A stretch of DNA of 33,064 nucleotides from Terriglobia bacterium (GTDB lineage Bacteria > Acidobacteriota > Terriglobia > Acidiferrales > UBA7541): NCBI GenBank assembly GCA_020073705.1, contig JAIQES010000047.1, positions 1 through 33,064 on the forward strand, given 5' to 3'. The first letter of the stretch is position 1, and each line of letters starts with the position of its first letter. The position numbers and the translations under genes were made by a program. The notes under the pieces were generated by a model. That model did not search any database, was not told the DNA's origin, and saw only the letters and a program-made list of their open reading frames with translations. Positions 8,344 through 16,097 of the stretch are shown one piece after another.

Positions 8344-9516
8344 CTAGGCGAAATCTGCAAGCTCCAATCGAAGATTGCCGGCGTTGGATGCATAGCCGAG
8401 CCCAACTTCGAGATCGATAACGCCGGCGCGGATCATGCGGTCCAGCTCGCTGTCGAAGTGCTGCATGCCTTCCGTGGTGCCATCCCGCATTGCATCCAAC
8501 AGTGTCTTGCCCTCGCCCTCTCCCTTTTCGACGTATTCTCGGGTTCGCATGGTAGACTTCAGGATTTCGATGACGGCCACACGGCCGGTGCCGTCCTTTC
8601 GAGGGATCAGGCGCTGCGAAATGATGTAGCGAAAGGCTTTTGAGACGCGGTTACGGATGGCCTGTTGATCGGCAAGAGGAAATACGCCGATGATGCGCTC
8701 GACGGTTTTTGAGGCATCGATCGTGTGCAGGGTGGAGAAGACAAGATGGCCGGTCTCTGCGGCCTCTAGCGCGATCTCGATGGTCTCTTTATCGCGCATT
8801 TCACCAACAAGGATCACCTTCGGCGCCTGCCGCAAAGCCGCCCGGAGCGCCAAAGCAAAGCTCGGCGTGTCACTGTGGAGTTCCCGCTGGTGGATCGTTG
8901 ACTTCTTATGGGCATGAAGAAATTCGATGGGGTCTTCAATCGTCAGGATGTGGTAGGCCTTTTCCTCGTTGATTTTGTTCAGGATCGCCGCGAGCGTCGA
9001 GGATTTTCCTGAGCCGGTCGGGCCGGTTACCAACACGATGCCATTGCGCAGGTCGGCGATTTCACCGAGGTGCGGCGGCAAATTGAGTGACGCGAGATCG
9101 GGGATCGTCTGGGGAATCACGCGCATCACGATCGCGTAGGTCCCCCGCTGTCGGAAGACGTTCACTCGAAAACGCGCGATTCCCGACAGGCTGTAGGACA
9201 AATCGGTCGCCCCCTCTTGTTCAAGCTTGCTGGTCACAATTTCATTTCGCCCGATCAGGTCGGTGGCGATGCGGCGAGTTGCTTCCGGCAAGAGTTTGCC
9301 TACACCGGCTATCTTCACCTCTTTCAACTGGCCATTGATTTCGACTTGTGGGGCCCGGCCGGGCGAAAAGATCAGGTCGCTCACCTGCTTCGAAACCTGC
9401 AACATCGTCGCAACAATCGCGGCAGTGGATACTTTAGGCGCAGATGGCGCGGTGGAGGAAGCATCCGCATTAGCACCAAGTGTTTGGGACGGCAGCGTGG
9501 AAACATCCGAATCCAT
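8344..9516 (-). CDS. pilT: Type IV pilus retraction ATPase, PilT/PilU-like
   Basis: A hexameric cytoplasmic ATPase that powers pilus retraction. After an Ala/Ser/Thr/Pro-rich extension (residues 1-30) the family domain runs to residue ~375. SDLIFSPGRAPQVEINGQL is the N-terminal PAS-like domain, Walker A is GPTGSGKSS (165-173), the Asp box is LTIEDPIEF, Walker B is VILVGEMRD (234-242), and the His box is GHLVFSTLHT. The C-terminal part has MRDGTTEGMQHFDSELDRM rather than the AIRNLIREGK motif of canonical PilT, which leans toward the PilU type; the distinction is not certain. At 390 residues it is slightly longer than PilT. It is adjacent to a PilZ protein and a broken pilB, so it belonged to a pilus cluster. 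Confidence 0.9.
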   Translation of the reverse strand: MDSDVSTLPSQTLGANADASSTAPSAPKVSTAAIVATMLQVSKQVSDLIFSPGRAPQVEINGQLKEVKIAGVGKLLPEATRRIATDLIGRNEIVTSKLEQEGATDLSYSLSGIARFRVNVFRQRGTYAIVMRVIPQTIPDLASLNLPPHLGEIADLRNGIVLVTGPTGSGKSSTLAAILNKINEEKAYHILTIEDPIEFLHAHKKSTIHQRELHSDTPSFALALRAALRQAPKVILVGEMRDKETIEIALEAAETGHLVFSTLHTIDASKTVERIIGVFPLADQQAIRNRVSKAFRYIISQRLIPRKDGTGRVAVIEILKSTMRTREYVEKGEGEGKTLLDAMRDGTTEGMQHFDSELDRMIRAGVIDLEVGLGYASNAGNLRLELADFA

Positions 9517-9594
9517 AGAGATCTCCTAGCAATGCGCCGGGCTCGGCGAAAATAGATATTCGCCGGAAGCTGCGAGCTTGTCCAGAGGGTTTGG

Positions 9595-9957
9595 TTATTT
9601 TTTCTTGGTACGAGTCCGGATGGAGGCCCTCACTTCCCTTTCGATAGCGCGTGTAGCTTCAGGCCGAATGCCGACGAACTCAACCCCGATCCCTATGCCG
9701 GGAAGGCAATAGCGCACTTCACCACGAGTCTGGACTTCGACATTCGACCGCGTCAAGCGGAATCGGAGGTTGACGATTGCGCCTTCGGGAAAAAGTGACG
9801 AAGTGTTTACAAACATTCCGTGCAGGCTGATGTCGGACGGACGGAGCGGAATATTATCACTCCTGCCTTCATAGTTCATGCGAAGTTCGCGAAGTTGCGG
9901 AAAGCGCGGCTCGCGGCGCGCTGCCGTGAAGTCATTGCCGTTTCCGAGTTGTTTCAT
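9595..9957 (-). CDS. PilZ-domain c-di-GMP-binding protein
   Basis: A 120-residue single-domain protein. The c-di-GMP signature is present in order: RREPRFP near the N-terminus (the RxxxR switch, residues ~14-20) and DISLHGMF (the D/NxSxxG strand, residues ~42-49), followed by the beta-barrel segments GAIVNLRFRL and RYCLPGIGIGVEF. A basic tail (RTRTKKK) ends it. The start ATG 9957 overlaps the stop of the pilB C-terminal fragment (ATGA), so it was co-translated with the ATPase. Members of this family regulate motility or pilus function in response to c-di-GMP; that role here is inferred from the neighbours. Confidence 0.85.
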   Translation of the reverse strand: MKQLGNGNDFTAARREPRFPQLRELRMNYEGRSDNIPLRPSDISLHGMFVNTSSLFPEGAIVNLRFRLTRSNVEVQTRGEVRYCLPGIGIGVEFVGIRPEATRAIEREVRASIRTRTKKK

Positions 9958-10509
9958 GACGAAAGTACTCCATCTGAAATATTTACGTAGGATTCCGAAA
10001 GAGGTGCCGGCCCTCCGGTCTCACGCTTGGTCCCACAATACGGGCAGTAGTGGAATGCGGGAAGAAGCTCATGTCCACACTCTGTGCATTCGGCGGGCGC
10101 CAGGGTTTCGAAGGGGACAACGCGCAGGATTTCTTCCATAGTCGTGATTCCCAAGTGCAACTTCTCGATAGCGTCTTCCTGTAACCGCTTCATCCCGTTA
10201 CCGCGAGCAGCGTTCCGAATGAGATCGGGCTTGAAGCCGCCGCGCAGGATTGAGCGGATGGAGTCGTCGATTAAGAGCAATTCATAGATTCCGATGTGGC
10301 CCTTGTACCGTCGAGCAATCCAGGTACAGAGTGCGGGTAACCTCTTCGAGGGCACCAATCAAAGACGTCTTATCGGCCAAACCACGCTCGAGGATCAATT
10401 CACCCAGACGAATGACTTTGCCCTGCTGTTCCAGAAACAGTTGTTGAAGGTTCGCAGCAGATATCTTTCCCCGTTCTTGAAGAACCTCCCCAAGTCGCTT
10501 CCGTTTCAT
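9954..10509 (-). pseudogene. pilB: Internally deleted, frameshifted pilB/GspE-type assembly ATPase
   Basis: Two pieces of one gene lie in different frames. The 5' piece (ATG 10509 downwards) encodes MKRKRLGEVLQERGKISAAN and continues with QQGKVIRLGELILERGLADK to EVTRTLYLDCSTV, which is the N-terminal MshEN/T2SSE-N domain. The 3' piece (to TGA 9954) resumes at YKGHIGIYELLLIDDSIRS and continues to GNGMKRLQEDAIEKLHLGIT, the C-terminal end of GspE/PilB. The join lies near 10305-10316. The whole catalytic middle (Walker A, Asp box, Walker B) is missing. I estimate about 400 residues lost, judged from usual family length. The 3' piece also carries a CxxC...CxxC zinc ribbon (CTECGHELLPAFHYCPYCG) after the end of the ATPase fold. 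It cannot be an active ATPase as read. An assembly collapse cannot be excluded. Confidence 0.8.
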
Positions 10510-10910
10510 GCAGAGTGCCTCGATAAGATTTAACGCACGCTGGATTCCAAATCTCAATTCCGAGATCGAGCTAAACTCCGGAGAATCAATAGATTTTCAA
10601 AGTCCTCATGCAAATGGAAATATGAGTTGTTCCGAAACGGTATTCAAGTGCGCCTATTCGGAATTCGTGGCCACGAGAACAATTCTTATCTTAACGGCGA
10701 CCTCTGTGAAGGTGTTGCAAAATGGATCTTTCATGGTCCCTGATCGAGTGATTCCCGAGGCGGGAGTCGCTCCTCCCGAATCAGGATTCCAGGGCATTGC
10801 TGGAGACGCGTCATGCGTGACCATCCTTCAGAATATAAACAAAAATAAGGAAATTTTGATCGGAAAACAATCTTCTGGACTGGTTACTGGCGTGCATGGC
10901 CTACAAGCGT
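10510..10910. other. Non-coding region between pilB remnant and structured RNA candidate
   Basis: About 400 bp with AT-rich patches (10660-10730, 10830-10870) and no gene that I would support. It must hold the minus-strand promoter for the pil cluster and the plus-strand promoter for the RNA candidate, but no strong hexamer pair could be assigned. Confidence 0.35.
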
Positions 10911-11070
10911 AGACGCATTCCGATAGACGATCTTCACGAGTCTTTGAGCGAGGGGGAAGGGGCTTGCTCAAGGCCCTGTGCTGGTCGTCCCCACCTGCCT
11001 CTGAGAGGGAAGCTAGGATGGATGACCCTACGCCCCGGTCAAAAAAAGACTGGGAAACGGAATGCGCCTT
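10911..11070 (+). ncRNA. Candidate structured small RNA (class unresolved; possibly 6S-like)
   Basis: The ends pair: CGCATTCCG at 10914-10922 is the exact reverse complement of CGGAATGCG at 11058-11066, closing a ~150-nt domain. Inside are further stems: TTGAGCGAG/CTTGCTCAA (with one G-U pair, 10944-10972), GACGA (10926-10930) with TCGTC (10985-10989), CCTC-TGA-GAGG, and CCCGGTC-AAAAAAA-GACTGGG just before the closing arm. A strong intrinsic terminator follows directly. No coding frame explains this stretch. A long closed rod with CCCACCT in the 3' half recalls 6S RNA, but I could not reproduce the typical central bubble, so the class is left open. Confidence 0.5.
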
Positions 11071-11073
11071 TAG

Positions 11074-11107
11074 GGGCTCTCGTTCTCAAGCGAGAGCCCT
11101 CTCTTTT
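11074..11107 (+). terminator. Intrinsic terminator
   Basis: GGGCTCTCG (11074-11082), loop TTCTCAAG, CGAGAGCCC (11091-11099), then TCTCTTTTTT. A perfect 9-bp GC-rich stem followed by a T-run on the plus strand. There is no T-run on the other side, so it serves a plus-strand transcript. The only plus-strand candidate upstream is the structured RNA. Confidence 0.85.
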
Positions 11108-11118
11108 TTCTGCCGCTT

Positions 11119-11364
11119 CTAAATTTGTGACACGGTTGCCACAGGCTCCACGCGGCCAAGCACTGGAATCCGCGCTTGTCTGAGCACATGAGCGACTTCG
11201 GTTTCTCGTAGCCGCGAAGCGTCATATTCGAATGACAATCGGTTTGTTTTTTCGTGCACGCGAAACCGGCGCAATCCGTAGGTGTTGGCAAAGCTCCCTA
11301 GCGTTCGAAGCTGCTCGGGCCTGAGCGGCGACTGCAATTCGTACGTAATTTCCATAAGTGTCAT
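11119..11364 (-). CDS. Small HMA-like fold protein without metal-ligand cysteines
   Basis: An 81-residue protein, MTLMEITYELQSPLRPEQLR and so on, with a beta-alpha-beta-beta-alpha-beta rhythm (EITYEL / EQLRTLGSFANTY / RRFRVHEK / RLSFEYDASRL / REVAHVLRQARI) like a ferredoxin-like heavy-metal-associated domain but without the CxxC. It is divergent from csoR-copA with about 100 bp between, so a link to copper or metal handling is plausible but inferred. There are two start options: ATG 11364 or ATG 11355. A perfect minus-strand TATAAT at 11376-11371 lies so close that the first start would be leaderless; the second gives a very short leader. Confidence 0.65.
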   Translation of the reverse strand: MTLMEITYELQSPLRPEQLRTLGSFANTYGLRRFRVHEKTNRLSFEYDASRLRETEVAHVLRQARIPVLGRVEPVATVSQI

Positions 11365-11370
11365 GGCGCC

Positions 11371-11376
11371 ATTATA
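11371..11376 (-). promoter_or_regulatory. Candidate -10 box for the small HMA-like gene
   Basis: Minus-strand TATAAT, perfect consensus, 7-12 bp upstream of ATG 11364. No recognisable -35 lies 16-19 bp upstream. If functional, the transcript would start at or next to the first ATG. Confidence 0.35.
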
Positions 11377-11403
11377 ACAGGATAGGGCGAACGCCCGGGC
11401 GGA

Positions 11404-11433
11404 TGGACATAGGGGGAGGGGGTATGGTACAAC
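11404..11433 (+). promoter_or_regulatory. Candidate csoR-copA promoter with CsoR operator in the spacer
   Basis: A -35-like TGGACA (11404-11409) and -10-like TACAAC (11428-11433) are 18 bp apart. Between them lies a G-tract element, CATAGGGGGAGGGGGTATG (11408-11426), with ATA/TAT flanks. CsoR/RcnR-family repressors bind G-tracts flanked by AT-rich inverted arms, so this is a credible operator that would block RNA polymerase until Cu(I) binds CsoR. A further G-tract, ACAGGGGGTA, follows at 11432. Assignment is by pattern only. Confidence 0.45.
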
Positions 11434-11465
11434 AGGGGGTAAGGAATGTAAAGTCTGGAGAGCCT

Positions 11466-11825
11466 ATGGCAAGGAAGAAGTCTCGAATGGCAAGCAGTGC
11501 CGCTGCGTGCGGCTGCGCCGCCCATCCAGAAAACCGCAAGGCGCTAGCAGTCGATCCGGAGATCAAGTCATCGAATTTGAAGCGTCTGCGGCGTATTGAA
11601 GGGCAGATCCGCGGCCTGCAACGTCTGGTCTCCGAAGACCGCTATTGCGCCGATATCCTTGTCCAGATTTCCTCCGTGCAGCAAGCGTTGCGGTCCGTGG
11701 GTCGCGAACTGATGCGCAATCATTTGCGCCATTGCGCTTCAAAGGCGATCCGGGATAGTTTGCCCGGACGCGCCGAAGCCATGTATGAAGAATTGTTAAA
11801 TCTGATGGACAGGCATTCCCGATGA
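11466..11825 (+). CDS. csoR: CsoR-family copper-sensing transcriptional repressor
   Basis: An all-helical metal-sensing repressor of 119 residues. The start ATG 11466 has GGAGAG just upstream; longer in-frame starts add only a low-complexity stretch. The core [24 protein letters not shown] is the DUF156 signature. The Cu(I) ligands are Cys61, His86 and Cys90, with spacings of 25 and 4 that match the Cys36-His61-Cys65 arrangement of M. tuberculosis CsoR. FrmR-type sensors differ at these positions. An N-terminal tail with CGCAAHP (residues 15-21) is unusual and might add a metal site. copA follows after only 7 bp, so CsoR most likely represses its own operon and is released by copper. Confidence 0.9.
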   Translation: MARKKSRMASSAAACGCAAHPENRKALAVDPEIKSSNLKRLRRIEGQIRGLQRLVSEDRYCADILVQISSVQQALRSVGRELMRNHLRHCASKAIRDSLPGRAEAMYEELLNLMDRHSR

Positions 11826-11832
11826 GGGCTCT

Positions 11833-14289
11833 ATGACCACCGAGGCTGGTTCGATCGAGAAAGATCCGGTTTGTGGGATGACAGTGGATCCCGCACGTGC
11901 GACCGTGACCTATGAGCACGCAGGCAAGACGTACTATTTCTGCTGCCGCGGCTGCCAGGGAAAATTCCGAGCCGAGCCGGGAAAATATCTTAAACCAAGC
12001 GAGCTCCACGCTTCACGTGAAGCATTCAGCGTAAAAGTAGAGCCCGCACCCGCGCCGAAAACGCTCGTGGGTATCAGTCCGGCAGCATCGCATGCCGTAC
12101 AGATCGCGCCCGCCCCGGCCCGCCGGCAAGGTGCGTTACCAGCCGCCGCGCCGCCGGCTACCAAGTCTGAGTACACATGTCCCATGCATCCGGAGATCGT
12201 CAGGGGCGAGCCGGGTTCCTGTCCCATCTGCGGCATGGCACTGGAACCGCGCACGATTACCGTAGCGGAAGGAAAGAATCCTGAACTGGTGGATATGACA
12301 CGGCGGTTCTGGGTTTGCACCACGCTGACAGTTCCCATTTTGCTGGTAGCCATGGCGGATCTTGTGCCCGATATCTCGCGGCTCATGCAATGGGCTTCGC
12401 CACGAACCTGGCAATGGTTTGAATTGATCCTGGCCACCCCGGTTGTGCTGTGGGGAGGCTGGCCATTTTTCGTGCGCGGGTGGCGTTCCATCGTCAACTG
12501 GAGCTTGAACATGTTCACGCTCATTGGATTGGGAGTGGGCGTTGCATATTCGTTTAGCGTAGTGGGCGCGCTTTTTCCGGAGATATTTCCAGCATCGTTT
12601 CGCGGGGAGGGCGGTGCAGTTGCCGTGTACTTTGAAGCCGCCGCGGCTATCACCACGCTGGTGCTTCTCGGGCAAGTTATGGAACTGCGAGCGAGAAGCC
12701 GGACGGGCGCTGCGATCAAAGCGCTCCTCGGTCTTGCGCCGAAGACGGCGCGATTGATTCACGAAGACGGGTCCGAGGTGGACGTCCCGCTCGATCAGGT
12801 CAAGCCCGGCGACCGCCTGCGCGTGCGTCCCGGCGAGAAAATTCCGGTCGACGGCGTGGTACTTGAAGGTTCCAGCAGCGTGGACGAATCGATGATTAGT
12901 GGCGAGCCCATTCCGGTCGAGAAGCAGAAAGGGGCGCGCATCACCGGCGCGACCGTAAACGGCACGGGTTCGCTGGTCATGAAAGCGGATCGCGTGGGGT
13001 CGGAGACCCTGTTGGCCCAGATCGTTCGGATGGTCAGCGAAGCGCAACGCAGCCGGGCCCCCATCCAGAAACTTGCGGACATCGTGGCAGGCTATTTCGT
13101 GCCTGTCGTCATCAGCGTTGCCGCGGTGACATTTGTCATTTGGGGACTATGGGGTCCGGATCCCCGGATGGCCCACGCCGTCATCAACGCGGTCGCGGTG
13201 TTGATTGTCGCCTGCCCATGCGCGCTGGGGCTTGCTACGCCGATGTCCATCATGGTGGCCACGGGCAGAGGCGCGGCGCTCGGGGTGCTGTTCAAGAATG
13301 CCGAGGCCATCGAGCTGATGCGCAGGGTAGACACGCTCGTTGTAGATAAGACCGGGACGCTTACCGAAGGCAAGCCAAAGTTGGTCTCCGTCGAGCCGGT
13401 TGACGGATTTGAAGCAGATAAGCTGCTGCGTCTTGCGGGGACACTCGAACGGGGCAGCGAGCATCCTCTGGCCGCCGCCATCGTCAAGGGCGCCGAGGAA
13501 CGCGGGGTCAAACTCAGCTCAACCGAGGGGTTCGAGTCCTTGACGGGCCGGGGCGTTCGCGGACGCGTAGAGAACTATTTAGTTGCCTTGGGCAACCGGA
13601 AGTTTCTTGAAGAGCTCGGCGTCGATCCCGGAGCGTTTTCGGCGAAAGCGGAAACCATGCGCGCCGACGGCCAGACCGTCATGTTCGTGGTTGTGGAGAA
13701 CAAGATCGCAGGGCTTCTCGGCGTAGCCGACCCCATCAAGCAGACTACTCCGGAGGCGATTCGCCAGCTTCACGAGGACGGCATCCGCATTGTGGTGCTG
13801 ACCGGCGATAGCCGCACGACTGCCCAAGCCGTGGCCGCGAAGCTTCAGATTGACGAAGTGATTGCCGAGGTTCTGCCCCAAGACAAGGCCAGCATCGTGA
13901 AGCGGCTTCAGGGAGAAGGCCGCTTTGTGGCCATGGCTGGCGATGGAATCAATGACGCACCAGCGCTGGCACAGGCGCAGGTCGGCATCGCCATGGGCAC
14001 GGGTACGGATGTTGCGATGGAGAGCGCGGGAGTCACCCTGGTGAAAGGCGACCTGCGCGGCATCGTTCGCGCGCGCTCCTTGAGCCGGGCGACGATGCGA
14101 AATATCAAGCAGAACCTCTTTTTCGCATTTGTTTACAACTCCCTCGGCGTGCCCATCGCGGCGGGAATTCTCTACCCGTTCTTCGGCCTGCTGCTCAGTC
14201 CGATGATCGCGGCAGCGGCCATGAGCTTCAGCTCGGTTTCGGTCATCACCAATGCGTTGCGCCTGCGACGGATCAATCTTCCTGCATGA
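11833..14289 (+). CDS. copA: Copper-translocating P1B-type ATPase with N-terminal YHS and zinc-ribbon-like domains
   Basis: Exports Cu(I) from the cytosol using ATP. The 818 residues carry, in order: a YHS domain ([20 protein letters not shown], then [11 protein letters not shown]) at ~10-45; a Pro/Ala linker; a second metal-binding module, [20 protein letters not shown] with GMAL, at ~114-138 (the heavy-metal-binding domain found fused to CopA/CopB-like pumps); TM segments; the actuator loop SGEPIPVEK; the membrane metal site CPC (461-463); the phosphorylation motif DKTGTLTEG (Asp505); HP in SEHPLAAAI; and [14 protein letters not shown]. Complete and probably active. It replaces the usual CxxC HMA domains with YHS and a CPMHP module. 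Co-transcribed with csoR. Confidence 0.93.
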   Translation: MTTEAGSIEKDPVCGMTVDPARATVTYEHAGKTYYFCCRGCQGKFRAEPGKYLKPSELHASREAFSVKVEPAPAPKTLVGISPAASHAVQIAPAPARRQGALPAAAPPATKSEYTCPMHPEIVRGEPGSCPICGMALEPRTITVAEGKNPELVDMTRRFWVCTTLTVPILLVAMADLVPDISRLMQWASPRTWQWFELILATPVVLWGGWPFFVRGWRSIVNWSLNMFTLIGLGVGVAYSFSVVGALFPEIFPASFRGEGGAVAVYFEAAAAITTLVLLGQVMELRARSRTGAAIKALLGLAPKTARLIHEDGSEVDVPLDQVKPGDRLRVRPGEKIPVDGVVLEGSSSVDESMISGEPIPVEKQKGARITGATVNGTGSLVMKADRVGSETLLAQIVRMVSEAQRSRAPIQKLADIVAGYFVPVVISVAAVTFVIWGLWGPDPRMAHAVINAVAVLIVACPCALGLATPMSIMVATGRGAALGVLFKNAEAIELMRRVDTLVVDKTGTLTEGKPKLVSVEPVDGFEADKLLRLAGTLERGSEHPLAAAIVKGAEERGVKLSSTEGFESLTGRGVRGRVENYLVALGNRKFLEELGVDPGAFSAKAETMRADGQTVMFVVVENKIAGLLGVADPIKQTTPEAIRQLHEDGIRIVVLTGDSRTTAQAVAAKLQIDEVIAEVLPQDKASIVKRLQGEGRFVAMAGDGINDAPALAQAQVGIAMGTGTDVAMESAGVTLVKGDLRGIVRARSLSRATMRNIKQNLFFAFVYNSLGVPIAAGILYPFFGLLLSPMIAAAAMSFSSVSVITNALRLRRINLPA

Positions 14290-14310
14290 TATGGATTTCT
14301 CAAATTGAGA

Positions 14311-14339
14311 GTCGCACCCATGCTCCGCAAGGATGCGAC
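14311..14339. repeat. Small hairpin after copA
   Basis: GTCGCA (14311-14316) and TGCGAC (14334-14339) can pair around a 17-nt loop, ~20 bp after the copA stop. No T-run follows, so termination would not be intrinsic in the classic sense. Confidence 0.3.
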
Positions 14340-14357
14340 ACCCGGCAACGCCAGTTC

Positions 14358-15134
14358 TCAAATATGCATGCTGATCAAACTTGCAGATTCATCTTGACCT
14401 GACCGCACTTCGATCACGCACACAAAAGACTGGTCTTTTTGAACCTTCTCAGCGATTTCCTTCCACTTGTTCGCGAGGTACCAAGCAGCTCCAGAGGTAC
14501 CCCATTCACCCCACCCGGCGGACGCTATCCATGTTCTTCGTGGGAATTGTGTTGGATTAATCTTGAGGAGAATTCCATAATCGTAGCCTGGACGAGGAGT
14601 GCATATTGGCTTGCTGTTCGTCTTTAGGACAAAAAATCCTTTTTGAGGATCGTAGTCAACAAGCTTGTTTGCAGCGTTTCCAAATATGTCGGCCGTCTTG
14701 AGGTTTGAAGTAGCTCCGAGCGAGACGAAATCCAGATCAAGTTTTTGAACAATGGAATCATCGGCAATGGTGTGCGCAGTGATTCCAGCATTCTTGCTCA
14801 ATGTTGATTCCAGGTAGGAAACAGCACGGATTTCACAGGTACTTACAACCTTTTGCGCTGAGAAAGCCATCGTGGGCTGACCTGGCTTGGCGAGAGGAAA
14901 TCTTGCCAATTGCGGGCTGATAGTATGAATAGCACTGACTACCGATGGGTGAACTTCCAAAGCTGCGTAAATCAAGTAGTACTCTTTCGCCTTCAGGCCA
15001 AAGACCTTCTTGAATTGCCGCCGCCTCGATCTTAGATAGATGAATCGCGATATCGCAATAATGCCTGCGAAGCAAAACGAAGCAATGATCCCATCTAGAA
15101 CAGGTAGACCAATATCTGAGAATAAAGTCCTCAA
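14358..15134 (-). CDS. Single-TM protein of unknown function with conserved-looking C-terminal domain
   Basis: A 258-residue frame from TTG 15134; the in-frame triplet two codons upstream is a stop, so no longer start exists. Residues ~12-34 (VLDGIIASFCFAGIIAISRF) form one membrane anchor, followed by a basic patch RSRRRQFKK. The remaining ~215 residues are soluble and predicted cytoplasmic. Notable stretches are FVSLGATSNLKTADIFGNAA and GYDYGILLKINPTQFPRRTW, then IASAGWGEWGTSGAAWYLAN. The Gly-rich GWGEWGTSGAA stretch after a strand resembles a ligand loop, but no enzyme family can be named. Codons are AT-richer than in the neighbouring copper and pterin genes, which hints at transfer. It stands alone in its strand with no operon partner. 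Confidence 0.7.
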   Translation of the reverse strand: MRTLFSDIGLPVLDGIIASFCFAGIIAISRFIYLRSRRRQFKKVFGLKAKEYYLIYAALEVHPSVVSAIHTISPQLARFPLAKPGQPTMAFSAQKVVSTCEIRAVSYLESTLSKNAGITAHTIADDSIVQKLDLDFVSLGATSNLKTADIFGNAANKLVDYDPQKGFFVLKTNSKPICTPRPGYDYGILLKINPTQFPRRTWIASAGWGEWGTSGAAWYLANKWKEIAEKVQKDQSFVCVIEVRSGQDESASLISMHI

Positions 15135-15505
15135 TTGTTAATAACCTTGCGGCTCATAGTGAGGGCAGATTATCGCATGAAACCTTCTTTGGCGGGAGGT
15201 CCGGTGATGGTCAGGCATTGAAGTCCAAATTACGGGATGGCCTGCCCTTCGCTATTGGGAGGGCGGGGCCTTTGTGATGAACTCCGCTACCTGCACCAAC
15301 TGGCTGAATCAATCTGAATGGATGATCTCGTCCGTACTGATGCTTCAGTATCTTAGCACTCGAAACCAAGCCAAGCCGTCATTCCGAAGAGCGAAGCGAT
15401 GAGGAATCCCTCTTTTCTTGCGCGTCCGTAAGAGAGATTCCTCGCTGCGCTCGGAATGACGCCATTAGAGATTTGCGCGAAGCGCCAAGTAGGTCTGTTC
15501 GGATT
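15135..15505. other. Intergenic region with REP-like palindrome
   Basis: About 370 bp with no gene, between the TM protein and the TlpA-like gene. It contains the long inverted repeat described separately and a GC-rich stretch near 15240-15280. Confidence 0.4.
15378..15460. repeat. REP-like imperfect palindrome
   Basis: Left arm GTCATTCCGAAGAGCGAAGC continuing with GATGAGGAATC (15378-15408); right arm GATTCCTCGCTGCGCTCGGA continuing with ATGAC (15436-15460). The arms are reverse complements apart from small insertions, and fold into a long hairpin with a ~27-nt loop. Sequences of the form GTCATTCCGAGCGAAGCGAGGAATC are repeated in many bacterial genomes; only one copy is visible here, so repeat status is inferred. 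Confidence 0.6.
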
Positions 15506-16024
15506 TCACTTTTGATTCAGCACGAAGTCGATCGAACGCATGATTTCGGGCGACTGCCAATCCTGCGGGCCTACGATCTTTCGCGCGAAGCGGCCTTCGC
15601 GGTCGATCAGATAGGTTTCCGGAAACATGGTCGTCCCGTAATCCACGGCACTCTTCTTGGTGGCGTCACGGTAGGTGGGGAAGATTACGTGGTTGTCTTG
15701 AAGGAATTTGTTGTATGCGGCGGCGTCTTCATCGACGCTCACGCCGAGAACGACGCCTCCCTTCGCCGCAATTGCCTGCTGCAGGCGATTGAGCGATTGG
15801 GTTTCTTCGACGCAAGGCGGGCACCACGATGCCCAGAAATTGAGGACCACGACCTTGCCGCGCAGGTCAGCCAGGTGCGACGCGCCTGGGATCTGAAGTG
15901 CAAAATCTTTGGCTTTGCTTCCGGCAAGGCTGGCTTCGCCGTGGCGATAGCTTGGCAGAAAGAATGAAAACACAACCCCTGCTGCCAGGATCAAACCCAG
16001 AGGACCGAGGATTTTATGCTTCAA
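15506..16024 (-). CDS. TlpA/ResA-like membrane-anchored thiol-disulfide oxidoreductase
   Basis: A periplasmic thioredoxin-fold reductase with an N-terminal anchor (residues ~6-24, LGPLGLILAAGVVFSFFLP) and the redox motif WASWCPPC (Cys68, Cys71). VVLNFWASWC, VSVDEDAAAYNKFL and FPETYLIDREG, with the cis-proline threonine region, mark the AhpC/TSA-TlpA family used for cytochrome c maturation or general disulfide reduction. I chose TTG 16024 (GGAG eight bases upstream) because a longer frame to 16159 would overlap the divergent glycosyltransferase gene by 60 bp and has no extra domain. 172 residues is a normal length. A TTG start is slightly unusual. Confidence 0.8.
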   Translation of the reverse strand: MKHKILGPLGLILAAGVVFSFFLPSYRHGEASLAGSKAKDFALQIPGASHLADLRGKVVVLNFWASWCPPCVEETQSLNRLQQAIAAKGGVVLGVSVDEDAAAYNKFLQDNHVIFPTYRDATKKSAVDYGTTMFPETYLIDREGRFARKIVGPQDWQSPEIMRSIDFVLNQK

Positions 16025-16048
16025 CGATTCCGCTCCAATCTTTATAAT
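16020..16048 (+). promoter_or_regulatory. Candidate promoter for the glycosyltransferase-pterin unit
   Basis: A perfect TATAAT (16043-16048) 50 bp upstream of ATG 16098, with TTCAAC (16020-16025) 17 bp upstream as a weak -35. The region lies between divergent genes, so it may serve only one direction. Confidence 0.45.
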
Positions 16049-16097
16049 ACCTTCTCGCTCGGTTCCATGCGAGCCGATTTGCCGCCCCAAGCAGCCG

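Noticed and set aside
10508-10912. 134-residue plus-strand ORF over the pilB start and the intergenic gap
   Set aside because: No recognisable domain, overlaps the RNA candidate and the opposite-strand gene, and composition looks non-coding.
10980-11040. CTGAGA as a possible TPP riboswitch core
   Set aside because: The other thi-box elements (ACCC/AACCTGATC/CGTAGGGAA) are missing and no thiamine gene follows.
10911-11070. Firm 6S RNA assignment
   Set aside because: I could not form the central bubble expected for 6S, so only a generic structured-RNA call is kept.
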